DNA of 64,000 nucleotides from Gemmatimonadota bacterium (GCA_009840005.1 VXOR01000078.1:30404-94403), one strand, 5' to 3'. Numbered from the stretch's first letter, positions 31,656-40,918 are shown. Program-made: numbers and translations. Notes: generated from the sequence alone by a model not told the origin.

Positions 31656-32711
31656 GTGCAGATTACTCGCCTCGAACGCACCGTCTGTTGCGTCCCCTTC
31701 CTCCCGGGCATCCTGCCTCCGCCCGAGTACGACGAGCCCGCGCCCGGCTATCCCGAGCCGCTCTCGGCCCGGCGTCAAGACGTCCTCAGGATCCACACCG
31801 ACCAAGGACTAACCGGCCTCGGTATGAGTGGCCCGTACTACGGCGACCGCGCAGAACAACCGCCGGACCTGATCGGCAAAGATCCCAACACCTTTGAACC
31901 ACTGACCTTGCGCGGCGGTGGCTGGAACATCGCCCTCCTCGACCTAATCGGCAAAATGATCGGCTGGCCGCTATGCCGCATTTTCGGCGGCAAGCTGCAA
32001 GACAAGGTGCTGGTTGACTACTGGATCAGTCGGATGAGCGCCACGGATTCCGCCCGCGCGGCCCAACGCGCCACCGAACTGGGTTTCCACGGCATCAAGA
32101 TGAAGTGCAAGTGGGAAGATGCCAACATGGAAGACCGAGTCCGCGCCGCTCTTGAAGTCGCGCCGCACCTGCGGGTAGTCCTAGACCCCAACGAGCGCTT
32201 CTACAACCTCAAAAACGCCCTCGACCTAGCCCGCCGCCTCGACGGACTTGACGTGGTCTTCGAAGATCCCTTCCCCAAAACCGATCTCAGCGAATACCGC
32301 CGCCTCAAGGAAGAAACCAGCGTCCTCGTCGCCCCACACTTCCAAAACCCCCGCCAGATCATCGACGCAGTGCACCTCGAAGCGGTGGACGCCTTCAACG
32401 TCGCCCCCTCGGATTGGGATTTTCTCGACATGGCGCGCATCGCCGCAAGCGCGGACCTCCCCGTGTGGCAAGCCTCCAATGTCGATCTGGGGATTTTCGA
32501 CGCCTTCCGCCTCCACGCCTCAGCCGCCGCGCCCAACTGCACCTTTGGCTCCGACCTCTGCGGCAACTTCGCGCACGAGCACAGCCTGCTCAAAGAGCCG
32601 CTGGTCCAAGACGGCTACGCCATCGTGCCCACCGGACCGGGTTTGGGCGTGGAATTGGACGAGGAGGCCGTCGCCCGCTACGTCATCTCCGCGCAGCACT
32701 GGCCCGACTAG
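31656..32711 (+). CDS. Enolase-superfamily (mandelate racemase/muconate lactonizing) enzyme
   Basis: 351 aa from a GTG at 31656, chosen because homology starts at VQITRLERTV; the frame runs further upstream inside cnoX. N-terminal capping domain, then TIM barrel with HGIKMKCKW (KxK catalytic pair), metal-ligand segments VVLDPNERF and VVFEDPFPKT, and VLVAPHFQ in place of the usual third ligand E/D plus H/K pattern. Members abstract a proton alpha to a carboxylate; acid-sugar dehydration is common but cannot be assigned here. Its TAG stop shares CTAG with the stop of the convergent PhyH gene. Confidence 0.86.
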   Translation: MQITRLERTVCCVPFLPGILPPPEYDEPAPGYPEPLSARRQDVLRIHTDQGLTGLGMSGPYYGDRAEQPPDLIGKDPNTFEPLTLRGGGWNIALLDLIGKMIGWPLCRIFGGKLQDKVLVDYWISRMSATDSARAAQRATELGFHGIKMKCKWEDANMEDRVRAALEVAPHLRVVLDPNERFYNLKNALDLARRLDGLDVVFEDPFPKTDLSEYRRLKEETSVLVAPHFQNPRQIIDAVHLEAVDAFNVAPSDWDFLDMARIAASADLPVWQASNVDLGIFDAFRLHASAAAPNCTFGSDLCGNFAHEHSLLKEPLVQDGYAIVPTGPGLGVELDEEAVARYVISAQHWPD

Positions 32712-33478
32712 GCCGGGATCAGCGCCTCTGCACCAAAGATCATCGGATAGCCTTCGCCCGTACTCACCGAACGCGAGGCTCCGTCCATATAGGCGATGCT
32801 AAAGGCACGGCGCGACTGACCCGTCGGATTGATCCCCGAGCGGTGCAGCAGCAGATTGTTGAGCAAAATCGCCTCACCCGCCTCGGCCTCAAGGTCGATT
32901 TCCGCACCCGGCGGCGCGTATTCGGCCAACTGCTCTTCTGAAGGAAAGTGCCCTTCGGTGATCACCCCGTGCTTGTGGCTGCCGGGCACCACCTGCATAC
33001 AGCCATTTGCCACCATCGCCGGATCGATCGCGGTCCACACCGTGGTCGTCGGATTGTAACCCACCCCCCAACCCACGCCCACATCCTGGTGCCAAGGCAA
33101 TATCGTGCCCTTTTCCGCCGGCTTGTTCATAAACATCGCCCGGAAAATCGACACGTCCTCGCCGATATAGCGCCGGGTGATCTGGCGGAAAAAAGGGTGC
33201 TGCATGTAGGCGAGATAGACCGGGTCCTGCTCCAAGCCCATGATCTTGCGGTACTGGAGCGTGGTGCCCTTGTGGCCGGCAGAGACGGTGGGCATCTTCG
33301 CGTAGTCGGCGTCCTCTCCGTCGAGCTGAAACTCCATCTCCGGGTAGGGGATCTCGCCGAGCATGATCGCGTCAATGCGCTGCTGTAGTTCGGCCAATCC
33401 CGCGTCGTCGAGGACCTTGCCGAGCCGCACGTAGCCGTGCTCCTCAAAGTGGGCGTGGTGTTCGTCACTGTATTTCAT
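32708..33478 (-). CDS. PhyH-family Fe(II)/2-oxoglutarate dioxygenase
   Basis: 256 aa. Double-stranded beta-helix with an intact facial triad: His130 and Asp132 in LPWHQDVGVGWG, the distal His212 in NNLLLHRSGINP, and a 2OG-binding Arg around 223-224 (GQSRRAFS). GCMQVVPGSHKHG is the family signature. It hydroxylates an unknown substrate, using O2 and 2-oxoglutarate. RBS GGAGGGAAAC. It is divergent from the second PhyH gene (107 bp between starts). Confidence 0.9.
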   Translation of the reverse strand: MKYSDEHHAHFEEHGYVRLGKVLDDAGLAELQQRIDAIMLGEIPYPEMEFQLDGEDADYAKMPTVSAGHKGTTLQYRKIMGLEQDPVYLAYMQHPFFRQITRRYIGEDVSIFRAMFMNKPAEKGTILPWHQDVGVGWGVGYNPTTTVWTAIDPAMVANGCMQVVPGSHKHGVITEGHFPSEEQLAEYAPPGAEIDLEAEAGEAILLNNLLLHRSGINPTGQSRRAFSIAYMDGASRSVSTGEGYPMIFGAEALIPA

Positions 33479-33585
33479 TAGCTGTTTCCCTCCGTTTCCC
33501 TAGAAATGAGCAATGTTCTCCCCTGTGTCAAATTTTCCTACCTTTCTTCCCGCTCGTCCGCTCCGTTCCCAACGAGGAATCCACC

Positions 33586-34422
33586 ATGTCCACAGATAAC
33601 ACCCCCTTCCCCGCGTTGACCCCATCCCAACGCCTGCACCTCGAAATCTATGGCTATGTCGTCCTCAAAAAGCTCCTAACCGAGGCCGAAATCGCCGCAC
33701 TCTTAGAGGTTATCTACCAGATCGAAGCCGATTTTCAGCGCACAGGCCAACTGCCCGAAGCAAACTGCCATCTGTCCAGCTCGACTCGAGAGTTTTTCCG
33801 CATCGACAATCTCCCCCATCTGTCCCCGTGTTTCTACGAATATCTGACGCATCCTAGAATTCTGGGAATGGCCGAGGAAATCGTCGGCGGCACCGTCCGC
33901 CTAGAGCAGTCAGACGCCCACATCCGGCGGCCGGGTGGGGAGCAAAAGTACGGCTTCCATCGGGGCATCAACCCCGCCTATTCCCACACCGGCAATGGCC
34001 TCTATCACTTCTCCTTCGTCAAGGCGCTCACCAATCTCACCGACCTCGGCCCGGACGACGGCGGCACCACCGTCATCCCCGGAACACACAAAATCCCCCA
34101 AGAAGTGGATCGCCAGGCGATCATCGACGCAGCCCTAGCCGACCCCGCGCTCGTTCACCAAGTCGAAGCACCGGCTGGATCGACGCTGCTCTTTTACGAA
34201 TCGCTGATGCACTCTTCCGGCATCATCCGCTCGCAGCGGGATCGCGTCTTAATTCTCGGCGGCTACACCCCGACGATGTTCCAAGCGTGGAACGGCTACG
34301 ATCCCGATCCCGAATTCGTCGCCGGCCTACCCGCAGAACGGGCCGCCTTGCTCACCGGCGGGGACAAATACGGCTGGCAACGCAAACTGCGCGACTTAGC
34401 CGTACCTGCGGAGACCATTTAA
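33586..34422 (+). CDS. PhyH-family protein with H-x-G in place of H-x-D
   Basis: 278 aa. PhyH fold: GGTTVIPGTHKIPQ signature, distal His209 in YESLMHSSGI and likely 2OG-binding Arg220 (QRDRVLI). At the first metal-binding motif the sequence reads YGFHRGINP, giving His125-x-Gly127, so the carboxylate of the iron triad is missing. In Fe/2OG halogenases (SyrB2: Ala, WelO5: Gly) the same loss opens the site for halide. Many PhyH paralogues in marine bacteria also have H-x-G with unknown chemistry, so halogenase is only one possibility. RBS GAGGAATC. The next gene starts 1 bp after its stop. Confidence 0.85.
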   Translation: MSTDNTPFPALTPSQRLHLEIYGYVVLKKLLTEAEIAALLEVIYQIEADFQRTGQLPEANCHLSSSTREFFRIDNLPHLSPCFYEYLTHPRILGMAEEIVGGTVRLEQSDAHIRRPGGEQKYGFHRGINPAYSHTGNGLYHFSFVKALTNLTDLGPDDGGTTVIPGTHKIPQEVDRQAIIDAALADPALVHQVEAPAGSTLLFYESLMHSSGIIRSQRDRVLILGGYTPTMFQAWNGYDPDPEFVAGLPAERAALLTGGDKYGWQRKLRDLAVPAETI

Positions 34423-34423
34423 A

Positions 34424-36190
34424 ATGCCGAATAAATTACACATGCAATACGGAAACCAAACGCGGATTTGGTGCTCTTGGATTTGGTGCGCTCTGCTCTT
34501 GGCGTGCGGTGGCACCGAAGACCAAGCGGGACAAGAGCCTAGTGTGCGGCAAGTTCCTCGCGACCGGACGCTGATCCTCGGGTTGACCCAAATGCTGGAC
34601 TACGACGCCTTCAACCCTTTTATCCCCGGCATGGTATCCTCGACAGGATCCAATTTTCTCTTTGAGCCGCTCTATTACTACAATGCCTATAGCGAAGAAA
34701 ACAACCTCATCCCCTGGATCGCGGAAAGCCACCAATACAACGAGGATTACACCGAAGTCACCATCAAAATCCGCGACGAAGTCCAGTGGAGCGACGGCAT
34801 GCCGTGGACGGCGCGCGACTTGGTCTTCACCATCAACATGCTCAAGGCCCATGCGCCGGAACTGCTGCTTTCTACCGACATGGAGACTTGGGTAGAAGAG
34901 GCGGTGGCCGTGGACGAGTTGACGGCGCGCATCACACTGCGGGCATCCAATCCAAGATTTCTGTTTTCGTACTTCACCGATTGTTTCGGCAATGGGGTCC
35001 GCATCGTCCCCAAACACATCTGGCAAGACCAAGACGCCAATACCTTCAAAAACCTCGATCTAGCCAAGGGCTGGCCGGTGGTCAGCGGACCGTATCGCCT
35101 AGCGATTACCGCTCCCGAACAGCGAGTTTGGGACCTGCGGCCTGACTGGTGGGCGGTCGGATTGGGATTCCAGCAACTGCCCAAGGTGGAGCGCATCATC
35201 TATCTGCCCTTCGGCAATGAAGCCAAGTGGTCCCAGCAACTCTTGGCCAACGAGATCGATTCGAGCGTGGACTTACGCCCAGTCAACATCAAGACCGTGC
35301 TCGAGCAAAACCCCAACATCTCCACCTGGACGGGCAGGGAATCACCGTACGGCTATCTGGATTGGTGGCCACTGTCCCTCGGCTTCAATAATCTCGAAGA
35401 GCCCTTCAGCGACCCGGAAATCCGCTGGGCCATCAACTACGCGATCAATCGCGCCCAAGTAGTGGACGTCGGTTGGCAAGGAGCGGGCACGTTCACGCTC
35501 TATCCCTATCCCGAATTTCCCCCGCTCATGCGCTACATCGACCAGATCCAAGATCTCCTCGCGCAATATCAGCTAAATACCTACGATCCGGCCCGCACCG
35601 CGGAGATCATGGAGCGCAAGGAATGGCACAAGGACGAAGACGGGTTTTGGAGCAGGGACGGGACGCGCCTTAAGATAGTGGTCGATGTCTTCCCCAACCT
35701 CTTCCAAGACTTCACGCCAGTGCTGATCGAACAATTGCGCCGGGCCGGTTTTGACGCCAGCTTCCGCGCCACCAATGACGCCTATACCCGCATGACCCAA
35801 GGCACGGCCCGAGCCTTTGTGATAGGACACGCGGCTTCGGTGCGAGACCCTTATTTCACCCTGCGCCTCTACCACAGTCGCTTCGTGCAGCCGACGGGAA
35901 CGGCGGCCGAGTACTTCTGGCGCTGGAAAAACGAGGAATTCGACGCCATCGTTGACCGCATGGCCGAGGTCGCGCCGGACGACCCCGAGCTAGTCGTGCT
36001 CTTCCGCCAAGCAATGGATATCTGGCTGCGCGAACTGCCTTCAATCCCCCTGATCCAGTGGTATCACCGAATCCCCCACAACGAGACCTATTGGAAAAAC
36101 TGGCCCACGGCCGAAAACCCCTACGTCAACAGCGCCTACTGGCACCGCACTTGGCTACTCGTTTTACTCAATTTGGAACCCACGCGATAG
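34424..36190 (+). CDS. Orphan solute-binding lipoprotein, family 5 (peptide/opine/nickel type)
   Basis: 588 aa. The lipobox LLLACGG near residue 28 predicts a lipid-anchored periplasmic protein. SBP_bac_5 features: YNAYSEENNLIPWIAESHQY, VTIKIRDEVQWSDGMPWTARDLVFTINML, VSGPYRLA, and late WLRELPSIPLIQWYH. The family delivers oligopeptides, glycosides or other small molecules to Dpp/Opp-type importers. No permease or ATPase genes of that importer are adjacent; the next gene is an exporter of different origin. A decayed copy of the last about 70 bp of this gene lies at 38194-38263. Confidence 0.87.
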   Translation: MPNKLHMQYGNQTRIWCSWIWCALLLACGGTEDQAGQEPSVRQVPRDRTLILGLTQMLDYDAFNPFIPGMVSSTGSNFLFEPLYYYNAYSEENNLIPWIAESHQYNEDYTEVTIKIRDEVQWSDGMPWTARDLVFTINMLKAHAPELLLSTDMETWVEEAVAVDELTARITLRASNPRFLFSYFTDCFGNGVRIVPKHIWQDQDANTFKNLDLAKGWPVVSGPYRLAITAPEQRVWDLRPDWWAVGLGFQQLPKVERIIYLPFGNEAKWSQQLLANEIDSSVDLRPVNIKTVLEQNPNISTWTGRESPYGYLDWWPLSLGFNNLEEPFSDPEIRWAINYAINRAQVVDVGWQGAGTFTLYPYPEFPPLMRYIDQIQDLLAQYQLNTYDPARTAEIMERKEWHKDEDGFWSRDGTRLKIVVDVFPNLFQDFTPVLIEQLRRAGFDASFRATNDAYTRMTQGTARAFVIGHAASVRDPYFTLRLYHSRFVQPTGTAAEYFWRWKNEEFDAIVDRMAEVAPDDPELVVLFRQAMDIWLRELPSIPLIQWYHRIPHNETYWKNWPTAENPYVNSAYWHRTWLLVLLNLEPTR

Positions 36191-36344
36191 GGGTCGGATG
36201 TTCAGCATTTTCTTACCTAGCGACCATTACCCGAACCAATTTTTGGGTACAAGCAGTTAAGTGCGATCGCAGATTTTTCCCATCCCAAGGCGGCCCGTCC
36301 TAGTCCGCCCATGAAACTGGAACCTCCATTATGAGGATACCCCT

Positions 36345-38165
36345 GTGAAGTTTATTGACCGTAGATTTATAAGCTATTTCCGCGTGCTCAAGTTAGTGTG
36401 GGAAGCCAAGCCTTCGTATATGTTTCTCGCGATTCTTCTTACTGTGATCAGTGCAGCTGTGCTGCCTACTCAGATTTGGCTATCGAAAGTTATACTCGAT
36501 CGCATAAGTGAAATTCTTCAAGCATCCTCACAAGCTCAGGTAGTCGATTGGTATGCGTTTCTCATCCCCATAGGTGCTATTTTCATTGTCTGGGCCGTGG
36601 GAGGAACGTGCCAATCATTGAGTACCGAAGCAAGCATGTTTGTCAGCCTACATTTCCGAAATTATGCGGAGTTTCTTGTCCTCGAGAAAGCTACAGAACT
36701 GGATGTCGCCTTCTTTGAGACACCGATGTTCTACGATAAAATGGAGAATGCCCTCAAAAACATTCCAAAGGCTCACAACTTGGCGTGGGGATCTCTAAGC
36801 TTCTTTGGATCTCTTCTTTCTTTAGGTGCTGTTCTCGCCCTCCTGCTCACGCTGCATCCATTAGCAATCGTCTTTCTCCTTCTCACCTCTGCTCCACAAG
36901 CTATCGTCCAAGCCTATTATGCAAACCGGTGGTTCCGTATAGAGAGCAGCCGTGTGCCGGCAAGACGGATGGCTACGTATCTTTCGAGTCTCCTGAAATC
37001 CCGGGATGCCGTAAAGGAAATCCGCGTGTTCGGCCTTGGTAAACCCTTTCTGAGGCGTTTCCGAGAGTTCTGGCAGCAATATTTCGTCGCAGAAAAACGG
37101 GTGCGGCTTTCAAAGGAACGCGCGAATGCTCTTTTAGGTCTCGCATCCAGCGCTGGAACCGCGGGTATTTGGATATATGCAGTGGTACAGGCTATCTGGA
37201 GAACTATCACCATTGGAGACGTCGTATTGGTTTTTCAGGCTGCGGAGCGGAGCCGCAGTATGTTGGAGTCCTTTTTCCGGACGACAGGCCGTCTCTACGA
37301 GGACACGCTTTTCGCAGAAAATCTTCTATCCTTTTTGGATCTGTCGCCGGATTCGGTGGAAGGTGCTTTGTCGCGAGGGAATCGATCGCAGCTTCGCGTT
37401 CCAAGGCCAATCCAGCAAGGCATTGAGTTTCGGAATGTCTCATTTCATTATCCACGCTCAGACCGGCTTGTCCTTAAAAATCTATCCTTTACGCTCAGGC
37501 CAGAAGAGACAATAGCTGTGGTAGGTGAAAACGGTGCGGGAAAAACAACATTGGTAAAACTTCTGGCTCGATTCTACGATCCATCTGAAGGAGTGATCCT
37601 TCTCGATGGGAAGGATTTGCGCGAATATGATCTAGAGGATTTGCGGCATCAAATTGGAGTAATCTTCCAGGATTTCATACGCTATGATCTCACGGTAAAA
37701 GAGAATATTGGTTTGGGCCAGATCGAGCATGTAGATAATATGAATCGCATTGTCCGCGCCTCTGAACAGGGAGGAACTAGGTCCATTATTGCTGGACTAC
37801 CCAAAGGATTCGACACCGTTTTGGGACGCACCTTTGAGGAAGGAGTGGATCTATCCGGCGGAGAGTGGCAAAAATTAGCTCTGAGCAGAGCGTTTATGCG
37901 GGATGCGCAGATTCTGATTCTTGATGAGCCAACTGCTGCGTTGGATGCTTTAGCAGAGCATGAGATCTACGACCGATTTGCAGAACTTACCGGCGGGAAA
38001 ATGACTATTTTTATCTCTCATCGATTCTCAACAGTTCGCATGGCAAGTCATATTCTCGTACTGCAAAATGGAGAATTGATAGAAGAAGGCTCTCACGATG
38101 GACTGATGCGTGAAGATGGCCAATATGCCCGAATGTTCAATACACAAGCTGAACGGTACAGATAG
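36345..38165 (+). CDS. ABC exporter (permease-ATPase fusion), AT-richer, probably acquired
   Basis: 606 aa from GTG (GAGG 8 nt upstream). Six-helix exporter domain (1-330) and ATPase domain (about 365-606): Walker A GENGAGKTT, signature LSGGEWQKLALSRAFMRDA, Walker B ILILDEPTAALD, H-loop FISHRFSTVR. The LSGGEWQ form is frequent in exporters of peptide natural products and lipids. Base composition and codon use are visibly AT-richer than in neighbours (many A/T third positions), and the gene is bracketed by the 3' end of the binding-protein gene and a degenerate copy of it. Both point to insertion by transfer. The 154-bp gap before it shows no gene. Confidence 0.9.
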   Translation: MKFIDRRFISYFRVLKLVWEAKPSYMFLAILLTVISAAVLPTQIWLSKVILDRISEILQASSQAQVVDWYAFLIPIGAIFIVWAVGGTCQSLSTEASMFVSLHFRNYAEFLVLEKATELDVAFFETPMFYDKMENALKNIPKAHNLAWGSLSFFGSLLSLGAVLALLLTLHPLAIVFLLLTSAPQAIVQAYYANRWFRIESSRVPARRMATYLSSLLKSRDAVKEIRVFGLGKPFLRRFREFWQQYFVAEKRVRLSKERANALLGLASSAGTAGIWIYAVVQAIWRTITIGDVVLVFQAAERSRSMLESFFRTTGRLYEDTLFAENLLSFLDLSPDSVEGALSRGNRSQLRVPRPIQQGIEFRNVSFHYPRSDRLVLKNLSFTLRPEETIAVVGENGAGKTTLVKLLARFYDPSEGVILLDGKDLREYDLEDLRHQIGVIFQDFIRYDLTVKENIGLGQIEHVDNMNRIVRASEQGGTRSIIAGLPKGFDTVLGRTFEEGVDLSGGEWQKLALSRAFMRDAQILILDEPTAALDALAEHEIYDRFAELTGGKMTIFISHRFSTVRMASHILVLQNGELIEEGSHDGLMREDGQYARMFNTQAERYR

Positions 38166-38193
38166 GATTGACAAGAAAAGCCTGCTAATCTGC

Positions 38194-38263
38194 AACAGCG
38201 CCTACTGGTACCGCACCTAACTACTTGTCTTACTCAACCTAGAACCCCCATAATAGGGGATTG
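38194..38263 (+). pseudogene. Decayed duplicate of the 3' end of the solute-binding-protein gene
   Basis: aacagcgcctactgg...tagggg here aligns without gaps to about 36130-36198, the last codons and stop region of the family 5 binding protein, at roughly 80% identity by eye. Most differences are transitions. Translated it reads NSAYWYRT, a stop, then LLVLLNLEP, against NSAYWHRTWLLVLLNLEP. It is a remnant of a second copy, located just after the foreign ABC exporter. Confidence 0.8.
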
Positions 38264-38306
38264 CAAATTCGACGCCATACCATCATACCAATGAAAGGGG
38301 AATCCC

Positions 38307-39377
38307 ATGAAGAACTCCGATCCATTTGAACAAGGTCTCGCAGCCGGTGAGGCCGCGGCTTCTGCTGCCGGAGGCGCATCACAATCATCGGCCAACGGCG
38401 GGCGCATGTACGTGCGCACCCAAAGTTTTGGATCAACCGATGCCGAGTTGCGCTTTTTGCAGCGCTGTGGCGTGCGCCACAAGGCCGCCAACTTTCCCTT
38501 CCACCCCGATCGAGGCTGGGATCTCGACGAGTTGATCCAGGAAAGAGAGCACCATGAGGCCTTCGGGCTGACGCTGGATATGAGCCTGCTACCCATATAT
38601 CAGCAATTTCCCAACATCATCTATTTTGGCAAAAGCCCTGAGCGCGACCGGGAAATCGACCTCGTATGCGAAATGATCCGCACCGCTGCGCGCGCCGGCA
38701 TCGATTCTCTGCGCTATAACACTTGCATCCTGCCCATCGACCGCACCGAAGAAGAAGAAGGTCGCGGCGGCTACGTCCATACGGCCTTCCGCCTCGACAA
38801 GATTCCGGCAGAAGAACAGGCCAAGCTGACGGAGGCTGGGCGCGTCACCGCCGACATGCACTGGGAGCGAATTGAGTATCTGCTCGAACGCATGATTCCA
38901 GTGGCAGAAGAATTCAAGGTTCGAATGGGCAATTCCCAAGAAGACCCAGCCACACCCCCGGGTTATAAGGGTGTTGATAAAGTCCTCAATGACTTTGAGG
39001 GCATGAAGCGTTTCATCGAGATTCAGCGCAGTCCGTATCACGGCTGGAACTTCTGCGTCGGCTCCATCGCCGAAGGGCTCAAAGATTCGGCCAATGAAAT
39101 CTACCCCATCATAGAATACTTTGGCAGCCGCAATACGATCTTCCTAGTTCACTATCGCAACCTCCTCGGGGGACTCTACAGCTTCCGCGAGGCACTGCCC
39201 GATGAAGGCGATATGGACTTCCACCGGGTATTAAAGGCCCTCAAGGACACAGGCTACTGCTACGGCATTGATCCCGACCACGTCCCGCACACCGACGACG
39301 ATCCAATGGGCTACTATCAGTCCTATGCGTACTGCTTCGGCTACATCAATGCCATGATTCAGGCGGTCTACGGTTAG
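38307..39377 (+). CDS. Mannonate-dehydratase-like (UxuA-family) TIM-barrel protein
   Basis: 356 aa, RBS AAAGGGGAA. TIM barrel of the xylose isomerase/UxuA type: LRYNTCILP, MIPVAEEFKVRMGNSQEDPA, GWNFCVGSIAEG (UxuA has the CTGS segment), IFLVHYRNLLG (UxuA 'FvHfRN'), and GIDPDHVPHTDDD near the end. UxuA dehydrates D-mannonate, using Mn2+. The UxuA metal-site segment 'AiHPDDPP' here reads MGNSQEDPATP, without the His, so the substrate or mechanism probably differs. An unusual Ala/Gly/Ser-rich N-terminal 35 residues precede the barrel. Confidence 0.78.
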   Translation: MKNSDPFEQGLAAGEAAASAAGGASQSSANGGRMYVRTQSFGSTDAELRFLQRCGVRHKAANFPFHPDRGWDLDELIQEREHHEAFGLTLDMSLLPIYQQFPNIIYFGKSPERDREIDLVCEMIRTAARAGIDSLRYNTCILPIDRTEEEEGRGGYVHTAFRLDKIPAEEQAKLTEAGRVTADMHWERIEYLLERMIPVAEEFKVRMGNSQEDPATPPGYKGVDKVLNDFEGMKRFIEIQRSPYHGWNFCVGSIAEGLKDSANEIYPIIEYFGSRNTIFLVHYRNLLGGLYSFREALPDEGDMDFHRVLKALKDTGYCYGIDPDHVPHTDDDPMGYYQSYAYCFGYINAMIQAVYG

Positions 39378-39421
39378 TCCATGATGTAGCGCGCAGGCAG
39401 CTTCAGGAGGAGGTCACTCTC

Positions 39422-39499
39422 ATGGCAAAGGACGACAGGAGCAAGCACGATCTGCCCAAAGGATTCGCAGCACAGACCATTGTCCGACTTTTGCAATAG
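39422..39499 (+). CDS. Possible 25-aa peptide or remnant
   Basis: ATG preceded by AGGAGGAGG (about 8 nt); reads MAKDDRSKHDLPKGFAAQTI then VRLLQ and a TAG. The SD is strong, but there is no recognisable family. It could be a real small protein, a leader peptide for the DUF4832 gene 12 bp downstream, or the end of a lost gene. Confidence 0.3.
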   Translation: MAKDDRSKHDLPKGFAAQTIVRLLQ

Positions 39500-39511
39500 C
39501 GCAAGGCCCGG

Positions 39512-40918
39512 ATGTTCAAAACTATGACAGTATGTGTCGCGTCGATTGTGCTAGGTGTACTATCCTGTGGGAAAGAAAAAATGGCCGACGCGAAAACAGG
39601 AGTAACTCGCGCCGATATTATCGCGACTCACTACGAGCCCGACGCAAGCATCTTTCCCAACCCCGAACGAGGATTTTACATATATACCAACTTGCACAAA
39701 CTTGATCCCGCGATTGGCAAGAGGCGTGACGAGGGGCATACGTTACTCCGGGGACGGATCTTCATGGAGGCCTATCGCGAGGTCTCGTTCTTGCCGGAGT
39801 CGTTCCTCGCCGCAGTAGAAAACGGGTTCGCCATCGCCCGGGACCAGGGAATGAAAGTCATCGTTCGGGGATCTTACGGTTTCAAAGGTCCAGGCGGCGA
39901 CTACAAATCGTACGAGGACCCACCAAAGCCGAACGTCAAAAACCACATCGCGCAACTGGCCCCCATTTTCGCCGCCAACGAGGATGTCATCGCCCTCTTC
40001 GAGGCGGGGTTTATCGGCCCGTGGGGAGAGTGGCACACGACAGCGATCGCAAAAGACTACGATCAGGGCCGGGAGATGCTGTTCCACATCCTCGACCATA
40101 CTCCCACCGACCGCTTAGTCTTGGTCCGCTATCCCTACCTGAAACAGCAGATTTTCAAAATATCTGGCGGCGGTTTCGCCACAGTGGATGCCAATAATGC
40201 CTATAGCGGCGAGCATGTCGCTCGCGTCGGCCATCACAACGACTGTTTCCTCTCCTCACCGATCGACGTCGGCACGTACGAGCGGGGAGAAATGACACGC
40301 GAGGAGGAAGTGGCCTATCTTGCAAACGAGACCCTCTACACCGCGTTCGGCGGGGAGACCTGCCGAACGCATGTACTCAACGATTGCGAGCGGACCATTA
40401 CCGAACTGGAAACCCTTAAAGGCAGCTATCTCAATAGCAGCTATCACCCCGCGGTACTCGACAAGTGGGCCGCACAGGGTTGTTTCGACGAGGTAAAGAG
40501 GAGGCTGGGAGCGCGGTTCGTCTTGACTCAGAGCCGCATCGCGGCCACTGCCACCCCCGGTGGGCAACTCGCAGTGGAAATCGACCTAGACAATCGCGGT
40601 TTCGCCCCGCTTTACAACAGGCGCGATGTGGAGATCGTCTTAGAAAACGAAGAGAGCGGAGCGGTCCAAGCCTTTGTGGTCGATGTCGATCCGCGCACTT
40701 GGAAGCCGGGGGCATCCCACGTGCTTTCCGCCGTGATTCCGCTATCCTCCACTATGGCACCGGGCGAGTATATCGCGTACTTGCACTTGCCCGACCCCAG
40801 TCCCAAGCTCGTTGGCGATCCACGCTACGCATATCGGATCGCCAACGAGGGGGTTTGGGACGAGAAGCGCGGCTATAACAAACTGGCCAGAGGCATTGTC
40901 ATCCAAGCTACGGAATGA
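39512..40918 (+). CDS. DUF4874/DUF4832-domain lipoprotein
   Basis: 468 aa. Signal sequence with lipobox-like VLSC at about residue 19. The N-terminal domain has the DUF4874 hallmark FPNPERGFYIY, then a TIM-barrel-like part with FEAGFIGPWGEWHTT, resembling the glycoside hydrolase clan; the C-terminal DUF4832 beta-sandwich follows from about residue 320 (RIAATATPGGQLAVEI). Such two-domain proteins are frequent in polysaccharide-utilising bacteria, and a carbohydrate-active role on the outside of the cell is inferred. It is followed by the sulfatase, which fits breakdown of sulfated glycans. No catalytic residue is proven. Confidence 0.82.
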   Translation: MFKTMTVCVASIVLGVLSCGKEKMADAKTGVTRADIIATHYEPDASIFPNPERGFYIYTNLHKLDPAIGKRRDEGHTLLRGRIFMEAYREVSFLPESFLAAVENGFAIARDQGMKVIVRGSYGFKGPGGDYKSYEDPPKPNVKNHIAQLAPIFAANEDVIALFEAGFIGPWGEWHTTAIAKDYDQGREMLFHILDHTPTDRLVLVRYPYLKQQIFKISGGGFATVDANNAYSGEHVARVGHHNDCFLSSPIDVGTYERGEMTREEEVAYLANETLYTAFGGETCRTHVLNDCERTITELETLKGSYLNSSYHPAVLDKWAAQGCFDEVKRRLGARFVLTQSRIAATATPGGQLAVEIDLDNRGFAPLYNRRDVEIVLENEESGAVQAFVVDVDPRTWKPGASHVLSAVIPLSSTMAPGEYIAYLHLPDPSPKLVGDPRYAYRIANEGVWDEKRGYNKLARGIVIQATE

